This document shows positions 59,001 to 64,000 of a stretch of 64,000 nucleotides of DNA, piece after piece. Origin of the DNA: Apodemus sylvaticus (Eukaryota; Chordata; Mammalia; Rodentia; Muridae); NCBI RefSeq assembly GCF_947179515.1, contig NC_067478.1, positions 496,001 through 560,000 on the forward strand, in the 5' to 3' direction. The notes under the pieces are model-generated. The model saw only the letters and a program-made list of their open reading frames with translations, searched no databases and was not told where the DNA came from. The position numbers were made by a program, and so were the translations under genes. Position 1 is the first letter of the stretch. Each line of letters begins with the position of its first letter.

Positions 59001-61400
59001 AGTGCTGGAGTTGAAGGCATTTGCCACCACTACCTGGCTCCTTTTTTTATCTTTATGAACCCTGTTTTCTTCTGCACTGTACTTCATCATTGCCTGATGA
59101 TGCCCAATAAACATAAATCCTGCCTGTTCTCTTCTCTTCCTCACAGCAAGTCTATTTCAGAGGGTGACATTTGTTCTAACGTGCTGGTCTTTTGTTTTGA
59201 TCTACAGTCTTATCATAAGTTCAGAGAGTCCCTCTGACTGCTTATCCTTATGAATACACTTTCTGTGTCTGATCCAATGGACACACAAGTAAAGTCAAAG
59301 GAGGTTAAAATAGTTCTATGTGAATTTTTATGCTGTTTATTTTGTTTGTGTAGAGATCAGAGGCCACCTTTTGAGACTCAGTTCTCTCTTTCCTCCATGT
59401 GTGTCCAAGGACTCAAACTCAGGCCATCAGACTTGGTTGCAAGCACCTTCATCTACTAAGCCACCTTACTGGCCCTTATGTGAATTTTTTATGTTTTGTT
59501 ATTATCAGCATGTGTAACTTTCAAGACATTCCCACCATTATCTTCCAGTAATATCCTTATTATGTACCCCTCTAAATAGAGCAATTAGTTTAGGGCCATT
59601 ATCACCAACAATTTGTTGAGGACCTACTCTTCCACAGACCCCTTGTTAAGAGCCAAGGACAGTGGTGATCCAGATAAAGTCTACCTCTCTGTCTTCAGTG
59701 GGTGGCTTAGAAGTCTGGGGAAAGTGTAGTTGTAAATATGACGACAGATGCCTCAAGAGCAGGAGCTGTGAGACCGAAGATGAAAACCCAACCTTAGTAT
59801 TTGAAGAGGTGATTGGGGAAACATGGTATGTGTGAAGGGTCCAGTAAGACCTGAAAGACTAACCTGCAGTCACCACGTACTTCCTGGGCGTCAGCTTCCC
59901 AATGTTATGCAGACCTAAGTACGGGGCAAAAGCTTTCTCAATAGTAAGGAGACAGATAGAAGGAGGAAATGGTACCTGCTGCATTTTCACCTAGCTCATT
60001 ACTTAAAAAGCAAGTCTTGCAGAGTAGGAGGCAGAGAGGGAAGTTGCCAAGGAATCTAGATGTGCAGAAAATGAAAAAGGGAGACAGAGGTGAAGGTTCT
60101 CAGGACTCTGAGCCAGGGAGCAGTGACCACAGAGAGAAAGAAGTCCTCAGAGACCAAGAAGGGAGCACAATTTGTATCTCAAGTGTAAGGACCAAGAAAA
60201 GAGTGTTTGATCAGGTAAGAGATTGAGGGATAAAGTACCATAGTCTCTGACAAAACCAGGGAGACACCTATAAGCTGGGAGTCAAGAGACCAGTGTGGAG
60301 ATGCGGTGCTGCATGATACAATACTGGTAGAGATATAACCGGCAGGTTTCAGGGAAGCAAGGAGTAAGACTCATGTCACCTCCTCCCAGCTATCCTGATA
60401 CTAAGTATCCCACTCACCCAAGCTAACACAGAAGTACAAGTGGCAGGGATGTTGACAAAAAATGCTCATATGTGCTCCAGTTATCTGTTGTACATGACAA
60501 ATCACTTGAAAATGATAGAACATAGGACAGGCAGAAGAATTATAAAATATAACAAATGCACCAGTCACTGTTTTAAGTAAGAATTATTGGCTCATGTAAA
60601 TTGACCGCACAAAAGATTGTAAATGTACTAGCTAACTGGTCTCGAACTTCTCCAAGTCAGGTCCAATGCCTATAATGCAGCATTTAGGGGGCTGAGGCAG
60701 GTAACTGCCAGCCTAAGCTATATAATGAAACCATGTTCTAAAACAAAAACAAACAGAAAGTATCTCCTCCAAAGTACTTTATTATTTTAAATAGAAGAGT
60801 AAAGTTCAGCAGAGAAACTTAGAAGCCACCACATAAGCCATGTGTAAGGTCAGCGTTGCCAAGAAGCACATCTTGTACCTCTGAAGGAGAACATCAGGTC
60901 AATTCAGTGTTTCTGCCAGAACATCAGATGAGACACATTCCACAAAACAACTCTCTGGTAAACTTCCAAAGTATCAAATTCATCAAATACAAACAAACAA
61001 CAAACAAAGTAGGAGACCTTACAACTAGACCTATCTGACTGCATGGTGGGTTCTACTCTGGGAAACTAGTAAAATTTTAGGAAGTCTATATAGTAAATAT
61101 CCTGGTTTTGTTAAATGCATTGGGAGTCAGAGAACTTTGCTTTTATGGAACCCAAGTATAAGCACTGAGAAATAAGGGGGGGGGATGACTTATAACAATA
61201 ATAGTCACTTCATACAGGTGCTCTACTTCATCTGTCCCTGCTCATGTGGCTGCAAGCCCTACACATTTAGCACTTGAGGTAAGGACCCACAGTTCTCCAG
61301 CAAGTAGTCTCTGATCCTGCAAGGACTCCCATACATGGCCCACTGGCCATACTCCATGAGAATGAAAAACTGCAAGGCTTTGGAACACAAATGGCTTGAA

Positions 61401-61443
<43 letters not shown>

Positions 61444-63263
61444 CAGTGGACAAAGCTCTTTTCAAGGCCAGCCTAGAATCAGAGGGTTGGGAGAGAGAGC
61501 TCCCCTCTTTGTAGGAACATGAAGAATAGTGACCATATTTAATTCACCAAGTATGCTCCTTGAAGGTTCTTTTCCTCTGATTTCAGAGTCACCTTGTACA
61601 TCAGAATTTCTAAATCATAGAGGCATGAATAGTTCATTTAGAAGAGGGTTAGTCAGAAGACTTATTTCAAACCAACTGCAAGATATCTTTATATTAATAT
61701 ACAGTACATTTCTCTTACCTCATTGTTGTATAAATGTGCACTTTCATGGTGAGTTCTAGTTTTTAATAGCTCCTGATGAGGCCATTTGCCATTTGTAGAT
61801 ATTATTCTGTTCGTGTGTTGGAAAGCTGATCCCCACTCAATAGTGTTCAGAGGTAGGATATTTCAAGGTGATTAGGCTATTAGGGTTCTGGCCTACAGCA
61901 TAGATTGTAGTAATCACAAAAGTGAAGTTTGTTATAAAAATTGAGTTCGCATCTCACTGTTGCCCCCTGCTGTGCTGGCCATCACTAAGAAAGTGTTCTC
62001 TCAAAGTCAGCACTGAGCCTCGCTTCCCTCCAGAACTAAGAGCCAGTGTATTTCCATTCTTTATAAAAGACCCGATCTCATGTATTCTGAGTTGCAGCAT
62101 GAGTACACTACAGTGTGATATTTGGAATGTCTGTCAGTTTTGAGATTCCTCTATAAAGTCTCATATCACACTTTCTTAGGTGTGTGATTTATATATATTT
62201 TCTCCAAGACTGAAATTGTTCTTTTGTTCTTTTAAGTGTTGTTCAAGAGGGGGAAATGTAATGTAGTTCAGTTTATCAACATTGCCTTCCAAACATGGCA
62301 TGGCTGTTTTTGCACTTAAGACATCTTTGCCTAGCCTGAAGTTTTAAAGATTTCCCCTATTCTTTACATTTTAAGCTCTAGATAGTAAATACGGGCCTAT
62401 GATCTACTTTCATATTTTTGTATAAAATTTGTAATGTGGATTGTACTTAATTTATCTGTACCTAAATTTTCAGTTGGTTTAGTGGCTTTGTCAAAAGAAT
62501 TACAGAGCTCATTTGCCTGAATGTGTTATTGGGACTTGGGAGAGTGATGAAAATGACCCCTGGGCAGTGTGAAAAAAGTCCCCATTCCCACTTGGCACCA
62601 GGCCTTGGATTTCCATCTGACCCCAAACAGTACTCAAGTAAGTCCTGTCACAGAGACGAGCTGACCATGGGACTTACTAGGCCTGCCGTGGTTACTGTTT
62701 GACACTTTGGGGAAAAAAATAAGATTAGTTTATAATCTCTGAGGCTTGTACTCCATACAGTTTGTGGGAACATAGCCTTTACTAAAATGGGTAAATAGAT
62801 TGGTGGGTAGACAGATCAAGGGAGAAAAGGAAGAAAAGAAGGGGATGGATGGATGAATGGATGGATAAATGAATCAATGGTTAGATGGGTGGGTGGACTG
62901 ATCTATAGTAAGAGGAATCATAGAGGAATGGGTGTGTGGAAGGAGGAAGACACTTGGGCAGAAGAATGGAGGTTCAGTGGAAATCTCTGAGGGGAGATGG
63001 ATGGGGTAGAGGGAGGACTGGATGGGGAAAGTCAGGTGATGGAAGCACAGTTGCACAGGGGGTCCGGGGGAGGCAGTGTAAAGCCCATCTGCCCACACTG
63101 ACCTTGATGCTCCTGTCCACAGGCAGTTTCCTGGTCCCCTACATCATCATGCTCATTGTGGAGGGGATGCCACTCTTGTACCTGGAGCTGGCCGTGGGGC
63201 AGCGCATGCGGCAGGGCAGCATTGGTGCCTGGAGGACCATCAGTCCTTACCTCAGTGGTGTGG
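49517..63263 (+). CDS. Slc6a20a: Slc6a20 (probably Slc6a20a), SIT1 imino-acid transporter, first two coding exons; runs off the right edge
   Basis: Coding exons 49517-49637 and 63123-63263 join in phase 1 to give residues 1-87 and one base. Exon 1 reads MEKTRPQWGNPLQFVFACIS, then YAVGLGNVWRFPYLCQMYGG. The GLGNVWRFPYLC segment is the unwound TM1 sodium/chloride/substrate site typical of SLC6 transporters. Exon 2 gives GSFLVPYIIMLIVEGMPLLY, then LELAVGQRMRQGSIGAWRTI, i.e. TM2 and the conserved ELAVGQ...G.IGAW loop. SIT1/XTRP3 is a plasma-membrane Na+- and Cl--coupled proline/pipecolate/sarcosine transporter of kidney and intestine brush border that associates with ACE2 or collectrin. Full length in the family is about 592 residues, so most of the gene lies beyond the window. 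Mouse has two tandem paralogues (a, b); the 'a' assignment rests on adjacency to Lztfl1 and is less certain. Confidence 0.93.
51720..51960 (+). mobile_element. RSINE1-like SINE
   Basis: GAGGCTGAGAAGATGGCTCA head and GCACTTGCAGTATAACCATG are characteristic of RSINE1. The second half is diverged. Confidence 0.75.
52022..52091 (+). repeat. (AC)n(GA)n microsatellite
   Basis: ACACAC run followed by AG/GA repeats to 52091. Confidence 0.95.
52688..52770 (+). repeat. (TG)n-rich microsatellite
   Basis: Interrupted TGTG repeat giving Cys/Val-rich spurious ORFs. Confidence 0.9.
55583..55735 (-). mobile_element. MaLR-like LTR fragment, minus strand
   Basis: TTCTCATTGCTATGACAATA ... CAACTTAAGGAAAGAAGAG ... 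CATTTGGCTCACAGCTT is the reverse of the 3' part of rodent MaLR LTRs. It is cut on the right by the CA repeat. Confidence 0.7.
55742..55936 (+). repeat. Complex (CA)n-rich repeat
   Basis: ACACAC/ATACAC/GCACAC mixture with CATGTACACA units. The His/Thr-rich and Cys/Val-rich ORFs over it are artefacts. Confidence 0.95.
56108..56242 (-). mobile_element. B1 SINE
   Basis: GACACGGGGTTTCTCTGTGT ... GCCACCAGTGCCTGGCT, with a long (TTTTG)n/(TTG)n tail side from 56030. Confidence 0.92.
56267..57138 (+). mobile_element. L1 insertion with 5' inversion (twin priming)
   Basis: 56267 to about 56566 is L1 ORF2 in minus orientation. From 56567 the sequence turns to plus-strand L1 3' end (CATATACCCAGAGGATTCCC ...) with 3'UTR and an (AAAT)n-rich tail. 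The whole is flanked by AAAAACATTT at 56257-56266 and 57139-57148. This is the classic structure of a single twin-primed event, dead on arrival. Confidence 0.88.
57150..57335 (-). mobile_element. B3 SINE
   Basis: GGTGCCCATGAAGGACAGAA ... CCACTGAGTCATAACTCCGA, the reverse of B3. Confidence 0.8.
57340..57560 (-). mobile_element. Old rodent SINE-type repeat
   Basis: GAACCTGGAGCTCACCAGCT and CTTCACTGACTAAATGATCT order as in the repeat at 18610-18960. Family name uncertain. Confidence 0.5.
57715..57986 (-). mobile_element. MaLR-like LTR fragment, minus strand
   Basis: Right end GGGACACATTCAAACCACA, the reverse of a MaLR start. The left limit is uncertain. Confidence 0.55.
58102..58280 (+). mobile_element. 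B2 SINE
   Basis: GAGGCTGGAGAGGTGGGTCA head, CTCTTCCAGAGGTCCTGA, GATGCCCTCTTCTGGTGTGC and an (AAAT)n tail. Confidence 0.92.
58397..58533 (-). mobile_element. B1 SINE with internal deletion
   Basis: GGAGACAGGGATTTTCTGTG ... GCCTCTGCTGGGATTAATGG, lacking the CCCAAG part. Confidence 0.88.
58897..59039 (-). mobile_element. B1 SINE
   Basis: TTTGAGACAGGGTTTCTCTG ... TTGCCACCACTACCTGGCTC. Confidence 0.9.
61402..61440 (+). repeat. (CA)n microsatellite, about 19 units
   Basis: Perfect ACAC run. Confidence 0.97.
62845..62900 (+). repeat. (ATGG)n tetranucleotide repeat, imperfect
   Basis: GGATGGATGGATGAATGG type units, about 220 bp upstream of Slc6a20 exon 2. Confidence 0.85.
63123..63263 (+). CDS. 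Slc6a20a: Slc6a20 coding exon 2 (residues 41-87 plus one base)
   Basis: The acceptor is CTCCTGTCCACAG and the donor is GTGG|GTACGT at 63264. The 141-nt symmetric exon encodes TM2 and the TM2-TM3 loop ending SPYLSGV(G). Confidence 0.95.
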
Positions 63264-64000
63264 GTACGTGGGATATGTTTCAGTTCCTGGCAGATTCATG
63301 TTCCTGGGTATCACAGGTGTGCGGGTTGCTGTTCATGATCAGGACCTGTGACTGGGTGGACTGACAGCTCAGGGAGGGCTGCCATGGAACTTGGGCAGAG
63401 AGGGCCCTGGATTCTGACCTCCACTCTTAGAGAAACTCCCACCTTAGGGCATCTCCTCTCTGACCTCAACTTGCGATTCTGTGAATGGTTAGACATAGCT
63501 TCCTGACACACAAACATTCATTCAGTCCCAGCCATCTACCATCTGTGAATATACACAACTGTCCCCTTCTTAATGTGTGTCTAGTACTGACATGGTAGTA
63601 TGTGAGCTCGTCTCATCTTTACCACACCATGTAAGAGCTGTGAGGCACCGTAAGTAATGCCTGTATCCAGAAGCCAAGGCACCTATGCAGACCAGGTGTG
63701 CACCCTTCCAGAATGACCTTCAGTCACTGTCCCTGGTACCTCCAGGGTGTGGCTCTCCTGCTGCGTCAAAGTCCAGGACCCAGGGCCATCAGTGGCCATA
63801 GATGTTCTGTGAACCTTCATGCCCCAGAAAGGGGAGCAGGCAGAAAGGCTAATGGTTCAGGAGGCAATTTTATGTGACCTGGTGCAGCTTTAGAAGAAAT
63901 ATGTCAGGGATTAGGAATCATCTTCAAACTGCCTCCTTCACTGTGAAGAGCTGTGAAGGCCACCACAGAGAATGCTGAGGTAGTACAGTATGCTGCACAT
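63264..64000 (+). other. Slc6a20 intron 2 (start)
   Basis: Unique-looking sequence up to the window edge. No exon or repeat recognised. Confidence 0.7.

Larger units (their letters stand above)
49638..63122 (+). other. Slc6a20 intron 1
   Basis: 13.5 kb. It contains an RSINE1 (about 51720-51960), GA/CA and TG microsatellites, MaLR-like fragments (about 55583-55735 and 57715-57986), minus-strand B1s (56108-56242, 58397-58533, 58897-59039), a twin-primed L1 (56267-57138), a minus-strand B3 (about 57150-57335), a B2 (58102-58280), a CA run (61402-61440) and an ATGG-type repeat (about 62845-62900). No further coding exon is recognised. Confidence 0.8.

Noticed and set aside
63156..63338. 60-aa ORF over Slc6a20 exon 2
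   Set aside because: Out-of-frame shadow; the transporter frame is fixed by the conserved TM2 sequence and splice phases.
1..64000. CRISPR arrays, tRNA/rRNA genes, snRNA genes, bacterial-type operons
   Set aside because: None seen on either strand. The tRNA-like motifs are SINE heads.

Overview
This is mammalian nuclear DNA from a murine rodent, most likely genus Mus. The evidence is the dense set of rodent-specific SINEs (B1, B2, B3, B4, RSINE1), the Lx/L1Md-type LINE-1 pieces, MaLR-type LTRs, and two spliced vertebrate genes with GT-AG introns. There are no prokaryotic or viral gene arrays. Most long ORFs in the window are chance ORFs in repeats and microsatellites.

Gene 1 is Lztfl1 (BBS17), complete on the + strand. 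Its CpG-rich promoter lies at about 12.06-12.35 kb, and ten coding exons run from 12354 to 28872. They splice in frame to exactly 299 codons plus TAA. The first coding exon contributes only the ATG. The 3'UTR begins at 28873 and has several candidate poly(A) signals, the first at 29247 and later ones out to about 31.4 kb. The promoter carries a perfect RFX X-box palindrome, a second imperfect X-box, four CCAAT/ATTGG boxes, an ETS site and a perfect CLEAR-type E-box. The X-boxes fit a cilium/BBSome gene.

Gene 2 is the 5' part of a Slc6a20 gene (SIT1 imino-acid transporter, probably Slc6a20a), also on the + strand. Coding exon 1 is 49517-49637 and coding exon 2 is 63123-63263; the rest lies beyond the right edge. 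This gene pair corresponds to human 3p21.31 (SLC6A20-LZTFL1), a locus known from severe COVID-19 association studies.

Layout: 1-4 kb is an old L1 with a nested solo-LTR-like insertion. 4-12 kb is non-coding DNA with SINEs and a local ~225-bp direct duplication. 12.06-31.4 kb is Lztfl1. 31.4-49.3 kb is intergenic, with SINEs, L1 ends, a perfect 54-bp tandem duplication and a 209-bp inverted duplication. 49.5-64 kb is the start of Slc6a20, whose first intron holds microsatellites, B1s and a twin-primed (5'-inverted) L1.

I see no undescribed gene system. The most interesting structures are a B3 SINE that landed 14 bp upstream of Lztfl1 exon 6 and seems to have replaced its branch point, the X-box/CLEAR promoter grammar, and the two uncharacterised local duplications. 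Repeat family names come from recognition by eye, not from a database search.
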